From the NCBI RefSeq assembly GCF_900142185.1, contig NZ_FQZZ01000009.1, positions 42,973-106,972 of the forward strand: DNA of 64,000 nucleotides. Direction: 5' to 3'. Shown here one piece after another: positions 34,106 through 41,048 of this stretch (its first letter is position 1; each line of letters starts with the position of its first letter). Both the position numbers and the translations under genes were made by a program. This stretch comes from Lutimaribacter pacificus (GTDB lineage: Bacteria; Pseudomonadota; Alphaproteobacteria; Rhodobacterales; Rhodobacteraceae). The notes beneath the pieces are model-generated. The model was not told the origin of the DNA and did no database searches. It was given only the letters and a program-made list of their open reading frames with translations.

Positions 34106-34585
34106 TCACGCCAGCGGGCCGGGCGTGCCCGCAGCGGCCGGTGCAGGCGATCCGGCGATCAGCCTGCGCGCCCGGTCCACCCGCGACTGGACGATGGCCG
34201 TGTTGAGCCCGCAGATCCCGGCCGCCGTGTCGCGGCTTTCCCCGAGCATGACGACAAGCACAAGCAGCTCCCGGTCGTGAACGGCCAGCTTCGCCACGGC
34301 GGCGGGCAGGTCGCTCCGGGGCGGCGGGCGCCGGTCCGGCCGGGGTGCCCCGGGCCCGGTGGTCGTCACCGCGCGTGTCTGTGCGGATGCGTAATACCTG
34401 CCGCGCATCGTGCGCAGCAGCCAGATCTTGAGGTTCGCGCCGCCGGGCAGCGTGCGAACCTCTGCGATCGCGCCGCGCAGCGTGTCGCGGACCAGCGCGT
34501 TCGCATCCTTTCGGGAACAGGTCAGGGCAAGGCCATAGGCCCGCAGAACGGGCAGCAACTCGACGATCTCTTCCCTGTCGGTCAT
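34106..34585 (-). CDS. second EcfG-like ECF sigma factor, degenerate
   Basis: Short ECF sigma homologue, 159 aa, most like EcfG: compare LPVLRAYGLALTCSRKDANA with LPALRAFAMSLTRNPAMADD, and NLKIWLLRTMRGRYYASAQ with NLRAWLFTILRNTYYSNRR. Region 4 has drifted: the DNA-recognition helix is GLNTAIVQSRVDRARRLI where EcfG has GCAVGTIKSRASRARERL, and the acidic core of region 2 is weaker. AGGAGGTGA lies just before ATG 34585. No nepR is attached. It may bind NepR or core polymerase without normal promoter use. Its exact EcfG promoter places it below EcfG. Confidence 0.8.
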   Translation of the reverse strand: MTDREEIVELLPVLRAYGLALTCSRKDANALVRDTLRGAIAEVRTLPGGANLKIWLLRTMRGRYYASAQTRAVTTTGPGAPRPDRRPPPRSDLPAAVAKLAVHDRELLVLVVMLGESRDTAAGICGLNTAIVQSRVDRARRLIAGSPAPAAAGTPGPLA

Positions 34586-34619
34586 GGTCCGTCACCTCCT
34601 TGAAATCCGGTATCCGGTC

Positions 34620-34644
34620 AACGAAGACCGCGCCTTCGGGTTCC
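34620..34644 (-). promoter_or_regulatory. EcfG promoter for the second sigma gene
   Basis: Exact GGAAC-N16-CGTT: GGAAC 34644-34640, CGTT 34623-34620. Confidence 0.85.
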
Positions 34645-34664
34645 CGCGCCGGTGTGGCCGGTCC

Positions 34665-35504
34665 CTAGCCGCACCGCCAGAACCCGCGATATCCGACCTC
34701 GAAATCCGGCCCGATGGTGGCCACCAGCGCCGCGTCGGAGCGCCAGTCGCCCTCATCGCCAAGCTCGCTGACGCGGACCGAGATCCCTTCGGCCGCGAAT
34801 GTCCCGCCATCCCCGCTCAGCGCGATAACGGTGTTGTTCACCATCACCGCGCCCTGCGCGCCGTCGCCCGAGGTCCAGAGCACCGGCTCGGTTTCGGGCG
34901 AGGTGTTGAAGCGGCAGCCACCGTCCTGCGGCAGAACCCGGCCCGCCGCGTCGCGCCCCAGCGGCTCCAGGTCCAGCGTCGGGACACGCACCCGCGCGAT
35001 GGCATCCGCGACGCTGCCGGCCTCGGGCGGGGGCGTTCCGGCGATGTCGCGGACCAGGTTGCCCGCGTCGATATCGGCGATCAGGTACCGCATCTCGGCG
35101 ATTTCCCTGCGCTGCGCCGCGATGATCTCGTCGGCCAGCTTGCGCACCCGCGCGTCCTCGATCCCGGCGCGTTCCGAGGTCATGACGGCGATCGAGTGAT
35201 GCGGGATCATCGCGCGCATGTAGCTTGTGCCCGAAACTGTCGCCTGGGCGCGGACCAGCCACAGGAAGGCGCCGAAGGCGATGACGGCACCGGCGAAAAT
35301 GGCGATGTTCAGCGCGCGATTGGTATACATTCCCAGCATGAAGGCCAGCATGATCACCGCCATCGTCGCCCCCATGACAAGCGCCATGTAAAGGCGCGTC
35401 TCCGAGAAGAACACATGCTCCCAGGCGTAGGTGTTGAGATACATCAGCACGAACATGGTGACCGTTGAGGCGGCAATCATCAGGCTGAACCGGGTATAGG
35501 ACAT
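34665..35504 (-). CDS. membrane protein with DUF305 domain
   Basis: Protein of 279 aa. Four membrane helices lie in the first ~115 residues (FSLMIAASTVTMFVLMYLNT, LYMALVMGATMAVIMLAFML, ALNIAIFAGAVIAFGAFLWL). Then comes a DUF305 helix pair: SYMRAMIPHHSIAVMTSERA with DEIIAAQRREIAEMRYLI, whose His and Met residues suggest metal binding. A C-terminal domain of about 110 residues ends VGYRGFWRCG and is not recognised. ATG 35504 begins at the first helix. DUF305 proteins are often near copper-handling genes; here it sits in the stress island. Confidence 0.85.
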   Translation of the reverse strand: MSYTRFSLMIAASTVTMFVLMYLNTYAWEHVFFSETRLYMALVMGATMAVIMLAFMLGMYTNRALNIAIFAGAVIAFGAFLWLVRAQATVSGTSYMRAMIPHHSIAVMTSERAGIEDARVRKLADEIIAAQRREIAEMRYLIADIDAGNLVRDIAGTPPPEAGSVADAIARVRVPTLDLEPLGRDAAGRVLPQDGGCRFNTSPETEPVLWTSGDGAQGAVMVNNTVIALSGDGGTFAAEGISVRVSELGDEGDWRSDAALVATIGPDFEVGYRGFWRCG

Positions 35505-35539
35505 GTGACCCTCCGTTTGCGTGGTGGCTGTATCCGGCC

Positions 35540-35565
35540 AACCGCTGCCGGCGCGGGATGGTTCC
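35540..35565 (-). promoter_or_regulatory. EcfG-type promoter for the DUF305 gene
   Basis: GGAAC 35565-35561, 17-base spacer, GGTT 35543-35540. A weaker match than its neighbours. Confidence 0.6.
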
Positions 35566-35591
35566 AACGGCACCGCGCGCGCGGACCTTGC

Positions 35592-35603
35592 GGGGGGGGG
35601 GGG
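35592..35603. repeat. homopolymer of 12 G between divergent promoters
   Basis: An uninterrupted run of 12 G (C on the other strand) lies between the -35 elements of two divergent EcfG-type promoters, 5 bases from the + strand GGAAC. Confidence 0.95.
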
Positions 35604-35608
35604 CCAAG

Positions 35609-35633
35609 GGAACAACGGGCTGCCCCGCGCGTT
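35609..35633 (+). promoter_or_regulatory. EcfG promoter for the 93-aa membrane protein gene
   Basis: Exact GGAAC-N16-CGTT: GGAAC 35609-35613, CGTT 35630-35633. Confidence 0.85.
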
Positions 35634-35690
35634 GGGCAGGCGAGCGGAAAAACACCGCCCCGCAACCCCGCAGACGAGAGGTACATTCCC

Positions 35691-35972
35691 ATGACTCCGC
35701 CAGACACAAGACTGGACAAGCAGAAGCGACGGCACCGTGGCCCGCTGATCGGCATGGTCATCGTCGTGATCTTCGCCTTCGCGGTGATCTTCTACTGGAT
35801 TGCCGAACTGGCTTACGAGGCACCGGGCCCGCAGGGGCAGGAGGAGCAGGAAGAGCAGCAGGAGACCGAGCCGCTCAGCCCCGAACAGCTCGATTCCGGC
35901 GATGTCGAGGTTCCGCCCACGGCCCCGGTCGATGAGGTCGAGCCCGGCGATGAGGACGTGATCATCGAATGA
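35691..35972 (+). CDS. small single-pass membrane protein with acidic tail
   Basis: Protein of 93 aa, family not recognised. A basic N-terminus (DKQKRRHRG) precedes one membrane helix (PLIGMVIVVIFAFAVIFYWI). The C-terminal half is very acidic and Pro/Gln/Glu-rich (GQEEQEEQQETEPLSPEQLD) and ends DEDVIIE. Positive-inside orientation would place the acidic tail in the periplasm. ATG 35691 is 58 bases after an exact EcfG promoter. The DJ-1-family gene follows after 82 nt and may share the transcript. Confidence 0.8.
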   Translation: MTPPDTRLDKQKRRHRGPLIGMVIVVIFAFAVIFYWIAELAYEAPGPQGQEEQEEQQETEPLSPEQLDSGDVEVPPTAPVDEVEPGDEDVIIE

Positions 35973-36054
35973 CGGGCTTCTGGCGCCCTTTCGGGCGGTC
36001 CGGGCCGTTTTTCCGAAACTGCCCCATGGTGCAACATCTGCAGGAGAAAGACAC

Positions 36055-36615
36055 ATGACCAGTATCAGCAAGGCCCGCATTCTCGTTCTCGCGGCGGATG
36101 GGTTCGAACAGTCCGAACTGGAGGTGCCGGTCGAAAAGCTGCGTGCGCGCGGCGCCACGGTCCGCATCGCCAGCCCCGAGGGCAAGGACATCCGTGGCTG
36201 GAAGGATGGCGATTGGGGCGACAGCGTGCAGGCCGATGCCGCCATCGCCGATATCGGCGAGGGCGATTTCGACGCGCTCGTCCTGCCGGGCGGCCAGATC
36301 AACCCCGATATCCTGCGCCTTGACGAACAGGCCGTGCAGCTGGTGCGCGACTTCTACGTTTCGGGCAAACCGATAGCCGCCATCTGCCATGGTCCATGGC
36401 TGCTGGTCGAGGCCGACGTGCTGCGCGGCCGCGACGCCACCTCGTACCGCTCCATAGCGACGGATGTCAGGAATGCCGGGGCGAACTGGAAGGACGAAGA
36501 GGTGGTCGTCGACCAGGCGATCGTGACCAGCCGCGCGCCCGGGGACCTGCCGGCCTTCGTCGCCAGAATCGCCGAGGAGATCGAGGAAGGCCCCCATGAG
36601 CGGCGTGCCGCCTGA
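36055..36615 (+). CDS. DJ-1/PfpI family protein (YhbO/PfpI-like)
   Basis: DJ-1/PfpI-superfamily protein, 186 aa, annotated variously as protease, glyoxalase or protein deglycase. The nucleophile Cys is in IAAICHGPWLLVEADVLRG at the nucleophile elbow, followed by His, and the partner Glu is in ADGFEQSELEVP near the N-terminus. Length and the WKDGDWGD segment fit the YhbO/PfpI group, which protects against carbonyl and other stresses. GGAGAAAGA precedes the ATG. No separate EcfG promoter was found, so it probably reads from 35609. Confidence 0.9.
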   Translation: MTSISKARILVLAADGFEQSELEVPVEKLRARGATVRIASPEGKDIRGWKDGDWGDSVQADAAIADIGEGDFDALVLPGGQINPDILRLDEQAVQLVRDFYVSGKPIAAICHGPWLLVEADVLRGRDATSYRSIATDVRNAGANWKDEEVVVDQAIVTSRAPGDLPAFVARIAEEIEEGPHERRAA

Positions 36616-36630
36616 TCCCCGCGCGGCCGC

Positions 36631-36655
36631 GGAACCCTTCACCCGCCGCCACGTT
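36631..36655 (+). promoter_or_regulatory. EcfG promoter for csbD
   Basis: Exact GGAAC-N16-CGTT: GGAAC 36631-36635, CGTT 36652-36655, 44 bases before the ATG. Confidence 0.87.
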
Positions 36656-36699
36656 GACCGGGCGGACTGTAATGCAAACCTGCAAGAAGGAGACAGGAC

Positions 36700-36897
36700 A
36701 TGAACTGGGATCGGATCGAAGGCAACTGGAAGCAGATCAAGGGACAGGCGCAGGCCAAGTGGGGCGATGTGACCGATGATGAATGGCAGGCCGCCGAAGG
36801 CCGCCGTGAAGAGCTGATCGGGATCATCCAGGAACGCTATGGCATCGCCCGCGACAAGGCCGAGGCCGAGGTCGACGACTGGGCCGGCAGGCTCTGA
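36700..36897 (+). CDS. CsbD family stress protein
   Basis: Small hydrophilic CsbD-family protein, 65 aa: [34 protein letters not shown], then [20 protein letters not shown]. CsbD was named from the sigma-B regulon of Bacillus; the biochemical role is unknown. AAGGAGA lies 8 nt before the ATG. It has an exact EcfG promoter and is followed after 26 nt by the HdeD-like gene, probably in the same transcript. Confidence 0.93.
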   Translation: MNWDRIEGNWKQIKGQAQAKWGDVTDDEWQAAEGRREELIGIIQERYGIARDKAEAEVDDWAGRL

Positions 36898-36923
36898 GGC
36901 CGCCACCGCCACGAGGTGACAGG

Positions 36924-37595
36924 ATGCCTGCCGATATCGGGAACGGGCCTGCCATGACCCGCGGGACGCAGCCGGAAACCGGGTCGCCCGGTTTGGATGC
37001 GCCGTCGCTGGACGACAGCGCGGCAGAGGTCGCGCTGGGCCCCGACGAGTTTTCGGCACATGGCCGGGGATTGCTGGCGGTCATCGGGATCGCCAGCATC
37101 GTCGCCGGGGCAGGGGCGATCCTGCTGCCCTTCGTCGCCTCGGTGGCCGCGGCGCTGGTCACCGGGTGCTGCCTTGTGTTTTCCGGTATGATCGGGCTGG
37201 CGGCGGTGGTCCGCCGGCGGCACGACTGGCAGATGGCCAGCGTGCTTGCGCTTTCCATCGTTGCCATAGGGATCGGCGGGCTGATGATCGTTCAGCCCTT
37301 TGTCGCCGTTCTGGCGCTGGCCGCGCTGATCATCGTCTGGCTGGGGCTGAGCGGCGCCCTGCGCATCTGGTACGGGATCAGGCGCCGCAAGCGGGCGGGC
37401 GCGGTGTGGATGGTGATCTCGGGTATCGCCGCGCTGTCGATTGCGCTGCTCTTGTCGGCCGGGCTGCCGTTCAGCGCCGCCTGGCTGCCGGGCGTGGTGC
37501 TGGGGATCGACCTGGTTTCCTGGGGCGCGCTTCTTGTCACGCTCGCGTTCTCGGCCGGGGCTGGTCATGCCGGGCGCAGGAACGAAACGGCGTGA
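36924..37595 (+). CDS. HdeD family (DUF308) membrane protein
   Basis: Membrane protein of 223 aa with six hydrophobic segments in three pairs after a ~45-residue polar N-terminus. The repeated pattern (LLAVIGIASIVAGAGAILLP, ALVTGCCLVFSGMIGLAAVV, IVAIGIGGLMIVQPFVAVLA) is that of HdeD/DUF308, a family linked to acid stress in enterobacteria. It sits 26 nt downstream of csbD. The next promoter starts inside its last codons, at 37579. Confidence 0.85.
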   Translation: MPADIGNGPAMTRGTQPETGSPGLDAPSLDDSAAEVALGPDEFSAHGRGLLAVIGIASIVAGAGAILLPFVASVAAALVTGCCLVFSGMIGLAAVVRRRHDWQMASVLALSIVAIGIGGLMIVQPFVAVLALAALIIVWLGLSGALRIWYGIRRRKRAGAVWMVISGIAALSIALLLSAGLPFSAAWLPGVVLGIDLVSWGALLVTLAFSAGAGHAGRRNETA

Positions 37596-37603
37596 CGCGC
37601 GTT
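37579..37603 (+). promoter_or_regulatory. EcfG promoter at the end of the HdeD-like gene
   Basis: Exact GGAAC-N16-CGTT: GGAAC 37579-37583 lies within the coding end, CGTT 37600-37603 just after the stop. It drives the next two small genes. Confidence 0.82.
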
Positions 37604-37634
37604 GGATTCGGGTGAGCACAGGAGGGCCGTCCCG

Positions 37635-37859
37635 ATGACCGCCGCGCGAGAAGGCAGGCCGCCGCAGGCCGAAAAGGGCAGGACGCCCGCCGAAACCGAG
37701 GTGCCCGCCGGGCCGGGCGATGCCGGGGCATCGGACAAGCCGCGCCTTCTGAAAAAGAAGCCGCGCCGCCATCCGGCCCGCCGCAAATACGACATCCTGA
37801 TACTGGTGGCGCTGGTGGTCGGCGCAACCCTTCTGTCGCTGCTTTTCTCATTGCTCTGA
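37635..37859 (+). CDS. small tail-anchored membrane protein
   Basis: Protein of 74 aa, family not recognised. A polar, Pro/Glu-rich first half is followed by a strongly basic stretch (RLLKKKPRRHPARRKYD) and a C-terminal membrane helix (ILILVALVVGATLLSLLFSL). The charge layout predicts a cytoplasmic N-terminus. ATG 37635 follows AGGAGG by 8 nt, and the exact EcfG promoter ends 31 bases upstream. Confidence 0.78.
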   Translation: MTAAREGRPPQAEKGRTPAETEVPAGPGDAGASDKPRLLKKKPRRHPARRKYDILILVALVVGATLLSLLFSLL

Positions 37860-37909
37860 TCCCGGCCCCGACGGTCGGGCGAGCGCCGCTTTCAAGGAGG
37901 ACGATACGG

Positions 37910-38107
37910 ATGGCAGACCGCAAACGATCGCAAGACCGCAGCAAGGACACCGACCGGCTGTTCGGGCCGGAAGGGCCGGTCGGCCACCAGGGCCGGACCG
38001 GCGGTGAGCTTCAGCGCAAGAAGGCCAGCAAGGACGAGTTGAAGCGCGCCACCGAACGCCCCGCCGGCGCCACCCGCGTCAGGAAGTCGGACGAAAAGGA
38101 CGACTGA
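37910..38107 (+). CDS. small highly charged protein
   Basis: Protein of 65 aa, hydrophilic throughout, about one third Lys/Arg/Asp/Glu: MADRKRSQDRSKDTDRLFG, then GELQRKKASKDELKRATERP. No signal, no membrane segment, no cysteine. Not recognised. AAGGAGG lies about 10 nt before the ATG. It follows the tail-anchored gene by 50 nt without a new EcfG promoter and is followed by a strong hairpin, so it ends the operon. It may be intrinsically disordered. Confidence 0.72.
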   Translation: MADRKRSQDRSKDTDRLFGPEGPVGHQGRTGGELQRKKASKDELKRATERPAGATRVRKSDEKDD

Positions 38108-38115
38108 CAGCCCAT

Positions 38116-38148
38116 CCGCGGCAGTCGCCGGCTGCCGCGGTCCTTTCC
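38116..38148 (+). terminator. terminator after the small-protein operon
   Basis: Perfect 9-bp GC stem (CCGCGGCAG, 7-nt loop, CTGCCGCGG) at 38116-38140, followed by TCCTTTCC. Confidence 0.65.
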
Positions 38149-38341
38149 GTGATCGGACCTGTCGGGACTCACCGGATGCGTCCTGTCGACCCTCGCCACA
38201 TCCCCCCTCAAATCGGAGTGCCTGCAGCAGCCAACCGCCCGGCCCGGGGGCAGCGTTCGAATGCCGGTTCGGGGCTTCCGGTCGCCGGTGTCGCAACCGC
38301 GCGGTTTTTTCGTGTTTCCGCGCGGTATCGGCGGCCAGCCG

Positions 38342-38375
38342 AAAAAATGCCCCCGCCATGTCGCAGGCGGGGGCA
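38342..38375 (-). terminator. strong intrinsic terminator, minus strand
   Basis: A perfect 10-bp stem (TGCCCCCGCC, 8-nt loop, GGCGGGGGCA) followed by six T on the minus strand. No protein gene on that strand ends nearby; it closes the predicted small RNA. Confidence 0.9.
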
Positions 38376-38469
38376 GGCACCCGAGGGAGAGGCGGGTAAC
38401 GACCCGGGTTTGCCGGATAGGGACGGGGACAAACCCGGGTAAAGCGACGCGACGCTGCGCCGGCTTCAG
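38342..38469 (-). ncRNA. predicted EcfG-dependent small RNA with C-rich loops
   Basis: Predicted noncoding RNA of about 128 nt. An EcfG-type promoter lies at 38500-38476 and an intrinsic terminator at 38375-38342. In between are a perfect 11-bp hairpin (ACCCGGGTTTG at 38440-38430 pairs with 38412-38402) whose 17-nt loop is TCCCCGTCCCTATCCGG, then a 5-bp hairpin (38397-38393 with 38383-38379) whose loop is CCTCTCCCT, then the terminator. Both loops could pair with Shine-Dalgarno regions. The layout recalls known alphaproteobacterial stress sRNAs (GsrN of Caulobacter; CU-rich-loop RNAs of Rhodobacter), but homology is not shown. No credible ORF uses this strand. Confidence 0.65.
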
Positions 38470-38475
38470 CCACAT

Positions 38476-38500
38476 AACCCGGCAGATCGGGATTGGTTCC
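38476..38500 (-). promoter_or_regulatory. EcfG-type promoter for the small RNA
   Basis: GGAAC 38500-38496, 16-base spacer, GGTT 38479-38476, the same form as the phyR and SDR promoters. No protein-coding gene lies downstream, only the hairpins and terminator. Confidence 0.65.
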
Positions 38501-39013
38501 GGGGCTTTCGGATTTTTCCGGGCAGGCGTGCGATCTGTCGAAACGGGGGTAAAATCCGGTTCCGCGTGACCGGCAGGGAAGGCCGCGCTGCGCGCGGCAT
38601 CACCGGAATAGGCCCGCCGCACCGGCGGTGCAGCAGGCCCGACTATCTCAAATCACTCTCTCTCACGAATGCGAAGTGTCGTAAGGTCTGGATGTGACCA
38701 TTTTATGGCGGGTTTCTGTAAAAACCGCCGCACCGCACGGACCGCCCGCCCTGTCCCGTGCGGATTTCGCCGCCACGGGCCCTGGCGTGACGGCGACGAT
38801 CTGGCGCCCGCTTTCGTGCGCATACGCGCAAACTTTGCTTGAGAAGCCGCGCCTGCCGGGATAGTCACGCACCCAATCGTTCATGAGCCGGAGCTTGCCG
38901 GGCAGCAACGGATGCGGGGCAGCGGGCTCGATACCCGAAACGACAGCCCCCCGGGATTTGCTGCAAGGCCGCGGCGCCGCAGGGTGAATTCGCTGAGGAA
39001 AGGAACCGGGACT
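38501..39013. other. intergenic stretch with no clear gene
   Basis: No convincing coding region. An inverted repeat with arms GGCGGGTTT and AAAACCGCC (one bulge) lies at about 38705-38729. A minus-strand frame at 38663-38908 has no family resemblance or good ribosome-binding site. The TRAP permease gene begins at 39014. Confidence 0.5.
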
Positions 39014-39586
39014 ATGAGGGCATTGGGACGGCTGGCCTCTGTATTATGCGCGATCAACGCGTTCATCGGCGTGGTGTTCTCGTGGTTCGCGCTCGGGATC
39101 GTGCTGGTGTGTTTTACCGTCGTGGTCCAGAGATACGTCTTTTCGGTCAGCCATCTGTGGATGCAGGACCTCTATATCTGGCTGAACGGGGCGATGTTCA
39201 CGGCGGTGGCGGGCTATGCGCTGATGCTTGACCGTCACGTGCGGGTGGACATCTTCTACCGTCCGGCAAGCTTTCGCCGCAAGGCGGTGGTGGACCTTGT
39301 GGGCGTGGTCTTTTTCCTGATGCCCTTCGTCTGGGTGGTCAGCGCCTATTCCCTCAAATTCGTATCGCGCTCCTGGCAATACCAGGAAGGGTCGGCCAAT
39401 GTCGGGGGGATGCCGGGGCTTTACGTGCTGAAAAGCTTTATCCTGGCCTTCGCCGTCCTGATTGCCCTGCAGGGGGTGGCGATGATCCTGCGCTCGGTCC
39501 TGATCCTTGGCGGGCGCGAGGACCTGGTGCCGGACCGTATCCGGTATTCGAAAAGTGACGACGCCACGCCGGAGGTTACCGCCTGA
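39014..39586 (+). CDS. TRAP transporter small permease (DctQ-like)
   Basis: Small membrane subunit of a TRAP transporter, 190 aa, four helices. Family features are VVVQRYVFSVSHLWMQDLYIW, followed by LDRHVRVDIFYRP, the usual DctQ Arg-Val-Asp segment. ATG 39014 follows AGGAAAGGA; upstream codons would only add a basic tail. Its stop overlaps the ATG of the large permease. The matching binding protein lies beyond the large permease on the opposite strand. Confidence 0.9.
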   Translation: MRALGRLASVLCAINAFIGVVFSWFALGIVLVCFTVVVQRYVFSVSHLWMQDLYIWLNGAMFTAVAGYALMLDRHVRVDIFYRPASFRRKAVVDLVGVVFFLMPFVWVVSAYSLKFVSRSWQYQEGSANVGGMPGLYVLKSFILAFAVLIALQGVAMILRSVLILGGREDLVPDRIRYSKSDDATPEVTA

Positions 39587-40977
39587 TGGACCCCGTACTG
39601 ATTGGAGAGATCCTCTCCGGCCTCATGTTCTTTGGCATCATCGGGTTCCTGCTGCTGGGCTTTCCCGTTGCCTTCACCCTTGCGGGCGTTTCGCTGATCT
39701 TTGCCCTGATCGGCATGTCCTTCGGCGTTTTCGACCCGTCGAATTTCGGCTCTTTGCCGAACCGCTATATCGGCTACATGACCAACGAGGTGCTGGTCGC
39801 GGTGCCGCTTTTCATCTTCATGGGCGTGATGCTGGAGCGGTCGAACATCGCCGAGCAACTGCTTCTGACGATGGGAAAACTGTTCGGCAACATGCGCGGC
39901 GGGCTGGCGATTTCGGTCGTCATCGTGGGTGCGATGCTTGCCGCCTCGACCGGCGTCGTCGGTGCGACCGTGGTGACGATGGGCCTGATTTCGCTGCCGG
40001 CCATGCTGCGCGCCGGGTACGATCCGCGGCTGGCCACCGGCGCGATCTGCGCCTCGGGGACGCTGGGGCAGATCATCCCGCCCTCGACCGTGCTGATCTT
40101 CATGGGCGACATGCTGTCGGGCATCAACAGCCAGGTGCAGATGGCCAAGGGCAATTTCGCGCCGACGCCGGTTTCGGTCGGCGACCTGTTCGCCGGGGCG
40201 CTTCTGCCGGGTGTCATGCTGGTCGGGCTCTATATCCTGTGGATCATCTTCAAGGCGGTCGCCGATCCCGAAAGCTGCCCGGCGACGCCGGTGCCCGAGG
40301 ATCAGCGCGGTGACCTGTGGCGCGAGATCGTGGTGGCGCTGGTGCCGCCGCTGCTGCTGATCCTGGCGGTGCTCGGCTCGATCCTGGGCGGGATCGCCAC
40401 GCCGACCGAGGCGGCCTCGGTCGGGGCGATCGGCGCGACGATCCTTGCCGCGTTCCGCTGGCGGCTGAGCTTTCGCGTCCTGCACCAGACGGTGATCAGC
40501 ACGGCGACGATCACCTGCATGGTGTTCATCATCCTGTTCGGGGCCTCGGTCTTTTCCATCGTGTTCCGCATGATGGGGGGCGACAACCTGGTGCATGAAT
40601 TCCTGAACGGGCTGCCGGGCGGCACGCTGACCGCTGTGGCCGTCGTCATGTTCATCATGTTCCTGCTGGGCTTCATCCTCGACACGTTCGAGATCATCTT
40701 TATCGTGATCCCGATCACCGCGCCCATCCTGCTGGCGATGGATGTCAGCCCGGTCTGGCTGGGCGTGCTTGTCGGGGTGAACCTGCAGACCTCGTTCCTG
40801 ACGCCGCCCTTCGGTTTCGCGCTGTTCTACCTGCGTGGCGTGGCGCCGGATTCGCTGCCGACATCGGCGATCTACCGGGGCGTCATTCCCTTCGTGATCC
40901 TGCAGATCGTCGGGATCGCGCTGCTGTTCCTGTTCCCGGGGATCGTGACCTGGATGCCCTCGGTCCTGGCGAACTGA
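39586..40977 (+). CDS. TRAP transporter large permease (DctM-like)
   Basis: Large membrane subunit, 463 aa, about 12-14 helices. Landmarks are GFLLLGFPVAFTLAGVSLIF, VPLFIFMGVMLERSNIAEQL, ASGTLGQIIPPSTVLIFMGD and NLQTSFLTPPFGFALFYLRG near the end. It forms the sodium-driven channel with the DctQ subunit. A longer middle loop (VADPESCPATPVPEDQRGD) is typical of the group that works with TakP/mannitol-type binding proteins. It ends at a bidirectional terminator facing the binding-protein gene. Confidence 0.93.
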   Translation: MDPVLIGEILSGLMFFGIIGFLLLGFPVAFTLAGVSLIFALIGMSFGVFDPSNFGSLPNRYIGYMTNEVLVAVPLFIFMGVMLERSNIAEQLLLTMGKLFGNMRGGLAISVVIVGAMLAASTGVVGATVVTMGLISLPAMLRAGYDPRLATGAICASGTLGQIIPPSTVLIFMGDMLSGINSQVQMAKGNFAPTPVSVGDLFAGALLPGVMLVGLYILWIIFKAVADPESCPATPVPEDQRGDLWREIVVALVPPLLLILAVLGSILGGIATPTEAASVGAIGATILAAFRWRLSFRVLHQTVISTATITCMVFIILFGASVFSIVFRMMGGDNLVHEFLNGLPGGTLTAVAVVMFIMFLLGFILDTFEIIFIVIPITAPILLAMDVSPVWLGVLVGVNLQTSFLTPPFGFALFYLRGVAPDSLPTSAIYRGVIPFVILQIVGIALLFLFPGIVTWMPSVLAN

Positions 40978-40994
40978 CCGACCCCCGGCCCAAC

Positions 40995-41025
40995 GAAAAA
41001 AGCCCGGCGTTTCCGCCGGGCTTTT
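40995..41025. terminator. bidirectional terminator between TRAP genes
   Basis: Perfect 9-bp stem (AGCCCGGCG, TTTC loop, CGCCGGGCT) with A6 on one side and T-rich sequence on the other, between convergent genes. Confidence 0.9.
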
Positions 41026-41048
41026 CCGTTCGGTGACGGGGCACCGTT

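Noticed and set aside
38663..38908. 81-codon minus-strand frame upstream of the small RNA
   Set aside because: No ribosome-binding site, no recognisable family, mixed composition. It cannot be excluded as a decayed gene, but I cannot support it.
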